From contig JAXGMN010000016.1 in NCBI GenBank assembly GCA_040768665.1, positions 186,001-250,000 on the forward strand: a DNA stretch of 64,000 nt, written 5' to 3'. The notes beneath the pieces were generated by a model that saw only the letters and a program-made list of their open reading frames with translations, ran no database searches and was not told the origin of the DNA. The stretch is from JABWBD01 sp040768665 (GTDB lineage: Bacteria; Planctomycetota; Planctomycetia; Pirellulales; Thermoguttaceae). The position numbers and the translations under genes were made by a program. Numbering within the stretch: position 1 is the stretch's first letter; each line of letters opens with the position of its first letter. Of this stretch, positions 49,622-58,110 are shown one piece after another.

Positions 49622-49731
49622 CGTAACGATTCACGGGCGGGAAGGGGACAGGTCCATGTTTTCGGCGAGGGTCTTACTCGCCAATGCATCCACCGGTCAA
49701 AAAATGGACCAGTCCCCGGCCGCGTGCATGG
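49622..49731. repeat. REP-like palindrome between the two MttB genes
   Basis: GGGGACAGGTCCATGTTTTCGG and its partner AAAAAATGGACCAGTCCCC, with outer CACGGGCGG and GGCCGCGTG, form a nested hairpin of the same family as 41799-41921. It lies inside a putative operon, filling the 130-base gap. Confidence 0.75.
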
Positions 49732-49732
49732 T

Positions 49733-51223
49733 TCAATCGGCCAGCACCTGCTGGAGGCGCGGGAACCGCTGGAGGATCTGCCGCCGCACGTCGCCCGGCA
49801 GGCGGCTGACGTGGTTGCGGCTGCGGATCTTCTCAACGACCTCGCGGGCGCGGCTCAGAGCGTCGTCCTGCGCGTGTCCGCCCCGCTTCTCCCGGTCGGC
49901 CAGTCTCGGCTGAAAAAACTCCTGCCGCATGTGGCGGACGGTGTGCTCTTCGGCCGTGTAGTCCTGCCCCGGGCCCTTTTCGAGCATGAGGCCCGTGGCG
50001 AGCGTCTCGTCATTCACCTCGATCCCCCGCAGCACGCGCTGGCACATGCCGAGGATTTCGTTGTCCACAACGAGCTTCTCGTACGACACGGTCAGGTCCG
50101 ACTCCATCAGCCCGGCGATGTCATGGATGTAGTTCGCCCCGGACATCGCGGTGAGCAGGCTCGACATGGCGGATTCATAGGCGGCCTGAACATCGATGTC
50201 TTTGGCATCGGTCGTTCCGCCCGTCGAGTAGAGCGGAAGCTGAAAGTGCTGCGCCATCTGGGCCACGGCCGCGTTGATCATCGCCCGTTCGATCGCCCCG
50301 CCGACGTGGTCCATGGTCTTGAGATTCGTGATCGACCCGACGCTGCCGCAGATCCCCGGCGCCCCTTTGCGGACCGACTGGACCAGCGCAATGCCGGCCA
50401 GCGTTTCCGCCACGTGGGTGAGCACGTTGCCGGCCAGCGTGATCGGCGACGTGGTTCCGCAGATCGGCTCCGTCGGCACGACGACCGGCAAGCCCTTCTT
50501 CGCCAGGTAACAGGTCATTTCTCCGTAGTCGTCGTCGATCTTGTACGGGCTGATGATCAGCGTGATGAACGAAACGAACGGACGTTTGCGCAGAGCCTCC
50601 TCGCCGCCGGCAATGAGTTCCGCCATCTCGACGACCTGCCGGCAGCCGGCCAGCGAGTAGATCCCGCCCATCACGTGCTTGGTCGTGTTGTCCAAGGCGT
50701 GGAAGAAGCGGTTGACATCGATGTCGTCCTTGCCCTCCACGTCGTTGGGGAAGACGTTGATCGTGAAAACGTGGACGTTCTCCAACGCGTCGACCATGCG
50801 GGCGTTGAGAACCACGTCCTCGGTCATCGACGGACGGCGCCGGCCCGTGTCGGGGTCGAGCACGTAGATCGCCGTGCCGCCGGTGCCGTAGTGGACGCGA
50901 TTCTCTTCGAGCACGGCGTCACAGGAGCCGTCGCGCGAATAGAGCGTGACGGAAGAGGGGTTCGAAGCGACCGCGTCTTCGACAAGGCTCCTGGGCAGTT
51001 TCACCGTGCCGGTCTGGTGGTCGACGTCGGCGCCGGCCGTCGCGAAAGCCTCCCGTGCACTCCGGGAATAGACGGCCATCCCCGACTTCTCGAGGATTTC
51101 CAGCGCCGCGTCGGCGATCTTTTGGACATCCGCGGACGAAAGCGGCTGGTAGAGCGAAGACCGCAGCCCGGCGACTTCGTGCGGTAGTTGATGGGAGCGA
51201 TTTCGTTGATTGAATTTCAGCAT
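49733..51223 (-). CDS. MttB-family trimethylamine-type methyltransferase, second copy
   Basis: The 496-residue paralogue of the gene at 48103 starts at ATG 51223 with AGGAGAG upstream. Segments: LSSADVQKIADAALEILEKSGMAV, VKLPRSLVEDAVASNP, RDGSCDAVLEENRVHYGTGG, NVFPNDVEGKDDIDVNRFFHALDNTTKHVMG and GTTSPITLAGNVLTHVAETLAG. Such methyltransferases take a methyl group from a quaternary or tertiary amine and pass it to a corrinoid protein. Two copies side by side may act on two substrates or as a pair. No corrinoid partner is in the window. Confidence 0.82.
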   Translation of the reverse strand: MLKFNQRNRSHQLPHEVAGLRSSLYQPLSSADVQKIADAALEILEKSGMAVYSRSAREAFATAGADVDHQTGTVKLPRSLVEDAVASNPSSVTLYSRDGSCDAVLEENRVHYGTGGTAIYVLDPDTGRRRPSMTEDVVLNARMVDALENVHVFTINVFPNDVEGKDDIDVNRFFHALDNTTKHVMGGIYSLAGCRQVVEMAELIAGGEEALRKRPFVSFITLIISPYKIDDDYGEMTCYLAKKGLPVVVPTEPICGTTSPITLAGNVLTHVAETLAGIALVQSVRKGAPGICGSVGSITNLKTMDHVGGAIERAMINAAVAQMAQHFQLPLYSTGGTTDAKDIDVQAAYESAMSSLLTAMSGANYIHDIAGLMESDLTVSYEKLVVDNEILGMCQRVLRGIEVNDETLATGLMLEKGPGQDYTAEEHTVRHMRQEFFQPRLADREKRGGHAQDDALSRAREVVEKIRSRNHVSRLPGDVRRQILQRFPRLQQVLAD

Positions 51224-51372
51224 ATTTCTCTCCTGCTTGGAATATCCCTCAAGGCCGGGCGGTGCGGGCAGTTCGCCGCCCACGGCACCCCGGCCATCCT
51301 AATCCACACCAAGAGCCCGGCGCGACGCACGCCGGCTCTTCTCCCGGCAGCTCCCGGTCCGGCGCTGCGTCG

Positions 51373-52728
51373 TCACAGCGCCCGAGCCTCGACGACCGCC
51401 TCAACGCCGCCGGAGCGGAACAGTTCCGCAACGTCGTCGGCAGGGCACCGCCTGACTGCCAGCCGCCTCTCGAGCGGCTCAAGAAACTTCGCTTCGCCAC
51501 GGCCGCGCGCCAGGAGGCCGCGCCGCGCGATATCCACCATCCGACCCGCGAAATCGACCAGCGGGATCGAATCGACATAGCCGTCCAGACCCGTGCGGCA
51601 GGCATCCTCACGGCCGCTGCGCAAGTCGTTCCATTCGAGAGAAGAGAGTTCCTCCCATGCCTCGTCCAAGGCGGAAGTCAACCCAAGCGTAACCGCAGCC
51701 GCACAAAGCAGATCGCTCGGTGGCTGCTGATCGAAGACCCGGTTCTCCACGGTGAAATATCGGGAAATCCTGGCCGTGTACCAGTAGCAGGAGTTGTGCA
51801 GGTCGACGTCCGCAACCCTGGGGACCAGCGGCCGGCGCTTGCCGTCCAACCCGCGGCCCGCCGCTTCGGAACTCAAAAAATACTCGGCAAAACTGTCGTA
51901 GCCTTCCAGGACGACCGGCTTTCCGTCGCGCTTTACGTAGACCGGCCGCAGCCCGGTGATGCTGCGGATATAGTCGTCCAGATCCTCGTACGGCCGCTCC
52001 GGCACACCCGAGCGACCCTCGGCCGGCTTCCACCAATCCCACAACTTCTCCGCAATCGACTTGTAGCCGTTCGTCGCGCCCCCCCAGATATTGGAGTGCG
52101 CCGTCAGGGCGATCTGACCGGCGGCAAATCCGCAAAGCACGTTCACCGCCTTTACCGCCTCGTCGGGCGAAACGCTCACATGCACGTGGCTGCCCGCATT
52201 GACCGTGAAAAGGTGGACGTCGTCGCCTTCCTCCACCGGAATGACCTCGTTCGACGGTACGGCCTGATCCCAGAAACAGGAACGTTCCTTCTTCAGCAGC
52301 AACCGCTTGCTCGGAGGCGTGACGGGTTGAATGCCGTAGCCGAGAAAGCGGATCTCGCGTGCTTCCCAGAATGGTCGAAGCTCGCGGCGGAGCTCGACGA
52401 TTGCTTCCTCCAGCTCGAAAAGATCGGCCACGTGGGCCATCGAGAATTCCGTCTTGCAGTAACCCGTCTCGCACGACGCGACGGTCTCGTTCTGCGAGCC
52501 CGGTTTCGCCGCACCGACCACGTTACCGGTCACACCGTCGACAGCCGGCTTCCAGCCGAGGCCCTCCAGGTGCTGCCAAAGCGCGGTGACCGTCGCCATA
52601 TCGACCGCACAACCGTCGCTTCGGACCAGCGGGAATTTCAGTTCCGCGCCGATTCGCCGATCGTTGACACCGCTGCCGGCCGTTGCCCGGCGGAAGCTGT
52701 CCAGAAAGTGTCGGTAGATTCGTTTCAT
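51373..52728 (-). CDS. GCS2-type glutamate-cysteine ligase-like carboxylate-amine ligase
   Basis: The 451-residue protein resembles the GCS2 family: IGAELKFPLV near the N-terminus (E as metal ligand), ENETVASCETGYCKTEFSMAHV-like segment, GYGIQPVTP, DVHLFTVNAGSHVHVSVSPDEAVKAVNVL and TVENRVFDQQPPSDLL. These enzymes use ATP to activate the gamma-carboxylate of glutamate and join it to an amine. The amine is not cysteine by necessity; the family includes EgtA and GCS2-like ligases of unknown partners. It stands upstream of mttB and downstream of proA, so a role in the cluster's amine metabolism is plausible. Confidence 0.78.
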   Translation of the reverse strand: MKRIYRHFLDSFRRATAGSGVNDRRIGAELKFPLVRSDGCAVDMATVTALWQHLEGLGWKPAVDGVTGNVVGAAKPGSQNETVASCETGYCKTEFSMAHVADLFELEEAIVELRRELRPFWEAREIRFLGYGIQPVTPPSKRLLLKKERSCFWDQAVPSNEVIPVEEGDDVHLFTVNAGSHVHVSVSPDEAVKAVNVLCGFAAGQIALTAHSNIWGGATNGYKSIAEKLWDWWKPAEGRSGVPERPYEDLDDYIRSITGLRPVYVKRDGKPVVLEGYDSFAEYFLSSEAAGRGLDGKRRPLVPRVADVDLHNSCYWYTARISRYFTVENRVFDQQPPSDLLCAAAVTLGLTSALDEAWEELSSLEWNDLRSGREDACRTGLDGYVDSIPLVDFAGRMVDIARRGLLARGRGEAKFLEPLERRLAVRRCPADDVAELFRSGGVEAVVEARAL

Positions 52729-52755
52729 CGGTGGTTTGCTCTCTTCCGTCCCTGG

Positions 52756-54033
52756 TCAACTCCAGTCGCCCATCACGTGGGCGTCGCCCCGGATCACGAA
52801 CTTGTAGCTCGTCAGCTCCTCCAGCCCCATCGGCCCGCGTGCGTGCAGCTTGTCCGTCGAAATCCCGATCTCTGCCCCCATGCCCAACGATTCGCCGTCG
52901 CAGAACATCGTCGAGGCGTTGACCAGCACCACGGCCGAGTCAACTTCGTCGACGAACCTCTCCGCGTGGGCCGGATGGCCGGTGACGATCGAATCGGTGT
53001 GGTGCGAGCCGTAGCGGTTGATATGGTCGATCGCCTCTGCCACATCGCGAACGACGCGGATCGAAAGGACCGTGTCGAGATACTCCGTCCGCCAATCGGC
53101 TTCGTCGGCCGGATCGACCTGCGGCGCAATCGACCGCGTCCGCTCGCACCCTTTCAGCGAAATGCCCTGGTTTTCCAGTGCTTCAACGATCCGGGGCAAC
53201 TGGGAAGCCATCGCTTCGGAAACCAACAGGGTCTCCACGGCGTTGCAGACTTCGGGCATCAGGCATTTGGAATCGAGGACAATCTCGATCGCCCCGTTCA
53301 GATCGACCTTCTCGTCCAGGTAGACGTGGCAGATGCCTTCGTAGTGCTTGATCACCGGGATGCGCGACTTCTCGGCAACCACCTCGATCAGACGCTTGCC
53401 GCCACGGGGAATGACCAGGTCGATCAGCGGTTCGAGCTCCAGCAGTTCATGGATCGTCTCGTGCGAGCCGGAGATCACTTGCACGGCTTCCGGCGGCAGG
53501 CCGGCGCCCGCAATCGCCTCCTGCCAGAGCCGTCCCAGCACCGCATTGCACCGCCGGGCCTCCGAGCCGCCCCGAAGAATCGAGGCGTTTCCCGACTTGA
53601 GGCAAAAGGCGCCGGCATTGACGGTCACATGCGGCCGGGCCTCGTAGACCATCAAGATCACGCCCAGCGGCACCCGCACCCGCCGTACGTCCAACCCGTT
53701 CGGTCGCCGCTCCGCGCAGATCTCCCGGCCGACCGGGTCCGGCAGCCCCGCGATCTTCCGCAGCGAACGCTCGCGCGAAGCGATCTTCTCCCGCCCAAAT
53801 TGCAGGCGGCGGACGAGACTGGCAGGCAGCCCCTTGGCACGGGCGTCGTCCAGGTCGGCTTCGTTGGCTGCGAGCAGTTCCTCCGCGGCCGCCACGATTC
53901 GCTCGGCCATGCCCACCAGCGCGGCGTTCTTCTCTGCGGTGGAGGCGGTCGCCAACGACCGAGATACATCCCGCGCCCTCCTGGCGAGAGTCTCGGCACC
54001 CCTGGCTGCTTCCGGTGATGGCGTCGTTGGCAC
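52756..54033 (-). CDS. proA: Gamma-glutamyl phosphate reductase
   Basis: The 425-residue enzyme reduces gamma-glutamyl phosphate to glutamate semialdehyde with NADPH, the second step of proline biosynthesis. Family segments: VPLGVILMVYEARPHVTVNAGAFCLKSGNASILRGG, the conserved EVCNAVETLLV with the catalytic Cys, LVIPRGGKRLI and MGAEIGISTDKLHARGPMGLEELTSYKF. GTG 54033 starts it. The usual partner proB (glutamate 5-kinase) is not here; the GCS2-like ligase that also makes a gamma-glutamyl phosphate intermediate follows instead. Whether it serves proline synthesis or a different gamma-glutamyl route is open. Confidence 0.93.
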   Translation of the reverse strand: MPTTPSPEAARGAETLARRARDVSRSLATASTAEKNAALVGMAERIVAAAEELLAANEADLDDARAKGLPASLVRRLQFGREKIASRERSLRKIAGLPDPVGREICAERRPNGLDVRRVRVPLGVILMVYEARPHVTVNAGAFCLKSGNASILRGGSEARRCNAVLGRLWQEAIAGAGLPPEAVQVISGSHETIHELLELEPLIDLVIPRGGKRLIEVVAEKSRIPVIKHYEGICHVYLDEKVDLNGAIEIVLDSKCLMPEVCNAVETLLVSEAMASQLPRIVEALENQGISLKGCERTRSIAPQVDPADEADWRTEYLDTVLSIRVVRDVAEAIDHINRYGSHHTDSIVTGHPAHAERFVDEVDSAVVLVNASTMFCDGESLGMGAEIGISTDKLHARGPMGLEELTSYKFVIRGDAHVMGDWS

Positions 54034-54054
54034 GCTTATGGCGAAACTCCCGGA

Positions 54055-54789
54055 CTAGGTGGTGGGCTCGCAGACCGGCCACGCAAAGACGGTGTCGATC
54101 TGCACGCGCGCGGGCAGGGCCACGCAAAACAGGGCCATCTCGGCCAGATCCTCCGGCTGAAGCCGCTCCTCGCGCGGCCACGGCAACTCCGCTCCGGCCA
54201 CGTCGCCCCAGGCGGTGTTGACCGCGGCCGGGCAGAGCACGTTCATTCGAATCCCGTACCGGCGGACCTCCTCGTAAACGCTGCGTGTAAACCCCAGCAC
54301 TCCGAACTTCGCGGCCACATAGGCCGCATAGTTGGGGTAGTGATTCCGCGAACAGATCGACCCGATGTTGATGATCTGGCCCTGGCGTCGCTCGATCATG
54401 TGCGGGAGCACGGCCCGGCAACCGTAGCAGACTCCCCGCAGGTTGGAATCGATCTGGGCATCCATTTCTTCCACAGTCGACTCGACAAGCGGTTTCGCCA
54501 CGGCGTGGCCCGCGTTGTTGACCAGAACGTCGATCCGGCCAAACCGTTCGAGGGATTTCTCGACCAGCTTCTGTACTTGGGGGTACTGGGTCACGTCGGC
54601 CGGAACCACCAAGGCTTCCCCTCCCCCGCGGGTGATTTCCTCGGCGACCTGCTGAAGCTTCTCCTCGCGGCGAGCAGATAGTACGATGCGACTTCCGGCC
54701 ACGGCAAACCGAACCGCAATAGCAGCCCCAATTCCGGAGGACGCCCCGGTAATGATCGTCACCGTGTCGTTCAGTTGGGGTGGAGCCAT
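54055..54789 (-). CDS. Short-chain dehydrogenase/reductase
   Basis: The 244-residue SDR has the cofactor motif TGASSGIGAA at the N-terminus and NNAGHA at the strand 4 end. The catalytic part reads IGSICSRNHYPNYAAYVAAKFGVLGF: YxxxK as YVAAK, with a Ser in the SICS segment. NAD(P)-dependent oxidation or reduction of an alcohol or ketone is expected, with unknown substrate. It is first in the minus-strand cluster and divergent from marR, so its upstream region (54790-55063) is the cluster's promoter region. Confidence 0.9.
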   Translation of the reverse strand: MAPPQLNDTVTIITGASSGIGAAIAVRFAVAGSRIVLSARREEKLQQVAEEITRGGGEALVVPADVTQYPQVQKLVEKSLERFGRIDVLVNNAGHAVAKPLVESTVEEMDAQIDSNLRGVCYGCRAVLPHMIERRQGQIINIGSICSRNHYPNYAAYVAAKFGVLGFTRSVYEEVRRYGIRMNVLCPAAVNTAWGDVAGAELPWPREERLQPEDLAEMALFCVALPARVQIDTVFAWPVCEPTT

Positions 54790-54999
54790 CCGCTTTGCCT
54801 CGATTAAGAAATGACGGCCGCGCGTATCTTTGGTGTACGAATGGAACGGTCATCATTTCAAGGGTTGTTGTCAGCCGTATAATTTGACCAAAAATCACCT
54901 GCCTATCAACCCCACCAGGAAACTGTTGATATAAGTTGTTTTGTTACAATTATTTATGACGACAACCCTACTCAGCATACCCCTTATAATGGGTGACTA

Positions 55000-55028
55000 T
55001 TGATTGTTGTTTAGTTTGAGTACATAAT
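55000..55028 (+). promoter_or_regulatory. Promoter of the MarR gene
   Basis: TTGATT (55000-55005) and CATAAT (55023-55028) are separated by 17 bases, in an unusually AT-rich stretch (about 54860-55040) for this genome. Another TATAAT lies at 54985-54990 without a good -35. The AT-rich block probably also holds the promoter and operator of the divergent cluster. Confidence 0.45.
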
Positions 55029-55063
55029 ATTTGATTACGTGCTTCAAGGAGGCGTAGCGGGCC

Positions 55064-55603
55064 ATGGCCGAGCAATTGAGCGTCGAAAACGAGGTGATCA
55101 CCGCGTTGCGGCGGATTGCGCGTGCAGTCGATCTTCATTCCCGTCTCCTGCTGCATCAGTGGGGGCTAACGGTCCCTCAACTGGCGACATTGCGGATGGT
55201 TGAGCAGCTTCAGCCGGTCACGGCCGGCGCGCTGGCCCGTGCGGTACATCTGAGCCAGGCCACGGTCACCGGAATTCTGACCCGCCTCGAGACCCGCGGC
55301 TTGATCAGCCGGAGCCGAACGGGCGACGATCGCCGCAATGTGCTGATTCACCTCACCGAGAACGGCGTTCAACTCCTGGCCCACGCTCCTCCGCTTTTGC
55401 AGGAGAAATTCCGCCGCGAGTTCGGCAAGCTCCAGCAGTGGGAGCAGACCATGATCCTGGCCACTCTTCAGCGGATCGCCACGATGATGGACGCCGAAAA
55501 GCTCGACGCCGCGAGTGTCTTGGAGCCGGGGGAGATCATCGGTCCCCAGGATAGTCTGCCCCACTACGGCACAACGGCGGCCGAATCAACGGCGGAAGAA
55601 TAG
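55064..55603 (+). CDS. MarR-family transcriptional regulator
   Basis: The 179-residue protein is a winged-helix regulator: ENEVITALRRIARAVDLHSRLLLHQWGLTVPQLATLRMV, the recognition region AGALARAVHLSQATVTGILTRLETRGLISRSR, and the wing TGDDRRNVLIHLTENG. MarR proteins bind palindromes and release on binding small ligands. AAGGAGG precedes ATG 55064. Divergent from the SDR-proA-GCS2-mttB-transporter cluster, it is the likely regulator of that cluster and perhaps of itself. The last 40 bases overlap the end of the convergent gene at 55564. Confidence 0.92.
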   Translation: MAEQLSVENEVITALRRIARAVDLHSRLLLHQWGLTVPQLATLRMVEQLQPVTAGALARAVHLSQATVTGILTRLETRGLISRSRTGDDRRNVLIHLTENGVQLLAHAPPLLQEKFRREFGKLQQWEQTMILATLQRIATMMDAEKLDAASVLEPGEIIGPQDSLPHYGTTAAESTAEE

Positions 55604-57342
55604 GCCCGATAGCCACCGGCGTGCTGGACCTCGCGGAACCATGCAAGGACCGCCTTGAGCCGCTGCCAAGCGTCGTCCGCTCCCGTCGTTTTCAGACGCG
55701 CCATCAGGTCGTGGTATGAGAAGCCGAGCACGGCTCCGCCGTCTTGCACCTGGCCGCCCCACGGGATCGACTCCGGGTTTGACCAGACACTCGTGTAGTA
55801 CTCGACATTGCGAAGCGTCGTTGAACGCGGCCCGAACCGCCAATGATAGATGTCTTCGCCCTGCGACGTATCGCCCGCGATGGTGCGGCGGCCGCACAGC
55901 CAGTCCAGTATGGAACGGGCCTGCTCCTCGGTGGCGAAATCGTAGTAGATCGCTTCGCAATTGACGAAGGTGAAACCGTAATCGTGGACGGCCCCCTCGC
56001 CGTCAACCGCGGCGACAAAGCGGCCGGTCGTCGCGTTCCAGAACAGTCGACCCGCATGGTCCTTCACCTCTTGGGCGTGGCCAGCGAGGTCTTCCGCGTC
56101 GAACGGTAGCGGCCCGCCGGGGATATTCCATTGCGGATGGGCCGCAATCTGCCGCTCCAGTTCCGCCATGCGGCGGACGGCGTCGAAGTAGTAGATCGTC
56201 GCCAGGCAGTCCTTCCCGCCAAACGGCAGGAGATCCCAGTAATTGTTTCCGATTCCGCGTCCGTGCCGCACGGTCTTCTTGCCATCCGTGCCGATCACCA
56301 AACCGCTGGTGCCGTCGTGCCCGACCCACGGCGTCGTGACGCAGAGGTTCTCGCGAGTACGGAATTCGTTCATCGCATAGCGAAGGGCCATCCGCATTCG
56401 CTGGATATTCTCTCGCAGAAACCCAATGTCGCCCGACCAGCGGAAATAATCGCTCGATCCCTGAATGAAGAACGAATTGTTGATGTTGTGGCGCGAGTCG
56501 ACCGCCGTGATGAACGACTTGAGCGTGAGCTTCGCACCGGGCTTGGCGTTTCCGAAGTTCAACCGAAGCCGCGTCAATGTGCCTTGCCATTGCGGATGGC
56601 GGTAGAGCGGTACGTGCGTGAATGTCATCCCATCCGCTTCGGTCGGCGGGCTGAAAAAGACCCTCCGCTCGCGGCTGAACTCCGGTTGCTCAGCCGTCGT
56701 CCACTCGAGGGACGGCTGGTCCGATACAGACAGGCCCGCCGCCTGCCATCCGATGCGAATAAAAGGAGCAACGTACGAGTTCGCGTTGAACTCGGGCGTC
56801 GTAATCGATGCGTCTGCCGCGGTGAGCTCCAGGTTCCACCCCTGCGCCGGATCGATGCCTCGATCGGCCGCACCGTGAAACTCCCAGCCGTCGGTGTTCC
56901 CGGTCTGATGGATGTTGAATTGCGGGCCGTACGGCTGACCGGCCAACGAGAAATGCCACCCCCGGCCGCCGACTTGCGACCAGAGCGGAAAGGGCCAGCC
57001 GTCGTTGTGCGCGAGCCCCCGGTGCTGGTGCGTCGACACGTAGCCCTCGGCGTCAATCTTCCGCGCCAGTAGCGCAGCTCGCCATCTTTGCCGGTTCGCT
57101 TGATCGGCAACGTTCGCCTCGGTCGCCGGCCAGAGCGACGCCATCGGGAGCCAGCCGTCCCAAAGCGTCGAAAGCGGCCGCGCCGGGACGTAGTGCAGCC
57201 AGAATAGCTCGCGGAGCGTTTCCATGTCCTGCTCGTGGCCAGGCACGAGGAAGCGAGGAAAATCTTCGGGAACAGGTGCGGCCGCAGCAACTCGGATCAA
57301 AAGGAGGAGTACGGTCAGCAAACTGGATGCTCTGGGGACCAT
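55564..57342 (-). CDS. Secreted putative (alpha/alpha)6-barrel glycosidase
   Basis: The 592-residue protein starts at ATG 57342 (the open frame to 57465 has no better start) with a signal peptide (SSLLTVLLLLIRVAAAAP). The body suggests a beta-sandwich N-domain (YGPQFNIHQTGNTDGWEFHG, GWQAAGLSVSDQPSLEWTTAEQP) followed by helices of a six-hairpin barrel: WSGDIGFLRENIQRMRMALRYAMNEF, PWVGHDGTSGLVIG, YWDLLPFGGKDCLATIYYFDAVRRMAELE, FVNCEAIYYDFATEEQARSIL. This resembles alpha-L-rhamnosidase-like or GH-like six-hairpin enzymes; the exact family is not certain. It acts extracellularly. Its end overlaps marR by 40 bases. Confidence 0.68.
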   Translation of the reverse strand: MVPRASSLLTVLLLLIRVAAAAPVPEDFPRFLVPGHEQDMETLRELFWLHYVPARPLSTLWDGWLPMASLWPATEANVADQANRQRWRAALLARKIDAEGYVSTHQHRGLAHNDGWPFPLWSQVGGRGWHFSLAGQPYGPQFNIHQTGNTDGWEFHGAADRGIDPAQGWNLELTAADASITTPEFNANSYVAPFIRIGWQAAGLSVSDQPSLEWTTAEQPEFSRERRVFFSPPTEADGMTFTHVPLYRHPQWQGTLTRLRLNFGNAKPGAKLTLKSFITAVDSRHNINNSFFIQGSSDYFRWSGDIGFLRENIQRMRMALRYAMNEFRTRENLCVTTPWVGHDGTSGLVIGTDGKKTVRHGRGIGNNYWDLLPFGGKDCLATIYYFDAVRRMAELERQIAAHPQWNIPGGPLPFDAEDLAGHAQEVKDHAGRLFWNATTGRFVAAVDGEGAVHDYGFTFVNCEAIYYDFATEEQARSILDWLCGRRTIAGDTSQGEDIYHWRFGPRSTTLRNVEYYTSVWSNPESIPWGGQVQDGGAVLGFSYHDLMARLKTTGADDAWQRLKAVLAWFREVQHAGGYRAYSSAVDSAAVVP

Positions 57343-57420
57343 GCGTTTTCCCGCCAGCCGATGCAGTGCACAGTGGATCTTGCGGTTGGGTGAGCGGCAG
57401 ACGAAAACTCGCCGGTCTAT

Positions 57421-57450
57421 CAGCCCGGCTGCTCCGTAGCAGCCGGGCTG
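57421..57450 (-). terminator. Strong hairpin after the lipoprotein gene
   Basis: CAGCCCGGCTGCT (57421-57433) pairs perfectly with AGCAGCCGGGCTG (57438-57450) around a four-base loop. On the minus strand it follows the lipoprotein gene (stop at 57515) and precedes the glycosidase gene. A T-run is absent, so efficiency is uncertain. Confidence 0.6.
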
Positions 57451-57514
57451 ATGGGAGGCTATCATCTGCCGCTTGCCTTGCAGGTCGGCAGCCGGATCCT
57501 GGACCAGCCGAATC

Positions 57515-57973
57515 TTACTTGGACTTCAAATCGAGCACGACCGGGTCCATTCCTTCCTTGACCTCTACGGTCAGCCCGGATGTCGAGGGACTTGAGTAGA
57601 GTACCGGCAAGAGGTGCTTGGCGGTCTCGGATAAATCCGCGTTGCTCGCCGGAGTCTCGGCTTCCGCCGCATTTCCAGCGGACTGCGATGATTCATCGAT
57701 CTTGCTCACCGCTACCTGATGCTGACCAACGATCGCGCCGTCACCGGCTTCAAAGGTCCTCAGGACGAATGCCCCTGACGCGTCGGTCACTGCACGCGCG
57801 GGCGGCCCTCCCTCCGCGTGAAAGAACGCAACCGTAGCGCCCTCAACCGGGGAACCGTCCAGGGTGACGGTACCCTGGACCTTGGCAGTTTCCGGACGAT
57901 CGGAGCCACACCCCGTGAGCATGCACACGAGACTCACCACAACGAACCCAACAAAGAAGCGTTTCAGAGCCAT
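57515..57973 (-). CDS. Carboxypeptidase-regulatory-like lipoprotein
   Basis: The 152-residue lipoprotein has a signal and lipobox (VVSLVCMLTGC) from ATG 57973. The body is a transthyretin-like/carboxypeptidase regulatory-like beta fold: VQGTVTLDGSPVEGATVAFFHAEGG and ASGAFVLRTFEAGDGAIVGQHQVAVSKI. Such small lipoproteins commonly follow DUF1559 pilin-like genes in planctomycetes and are probably surface proteins of unknown role. It lies 137 bases after the pilin-like gene on the same strand. Confidence 0.85.
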   Translation of the reverse strand: MALKRFFVGFVVVSLVCMLTGCGSDRPETAKVQGTVTLDGSPVEGATVAFFHAEGGPPARAVTDASGAFVLRTFEAGDGAIVGQHQVAVSKIDESSQSAGNAAEAETPASNADLSETAKHLLPVLYSSPSTSGLTVEVKEGMDPVVLDLKSK

Positions 57974-58110
57974 TTCGACGGAACTCCTTCCAATGTTGCG
58001 AGGCGACCGCTCATGCCCGGAGGACAATGCCCTGTGCAGGTCGTCCCTGTAGCCGAGGACTTCGATGGGCAGAGGCTGTCGCGTTGACTGTTTGATCCTG
58101 CTCGAGAATT

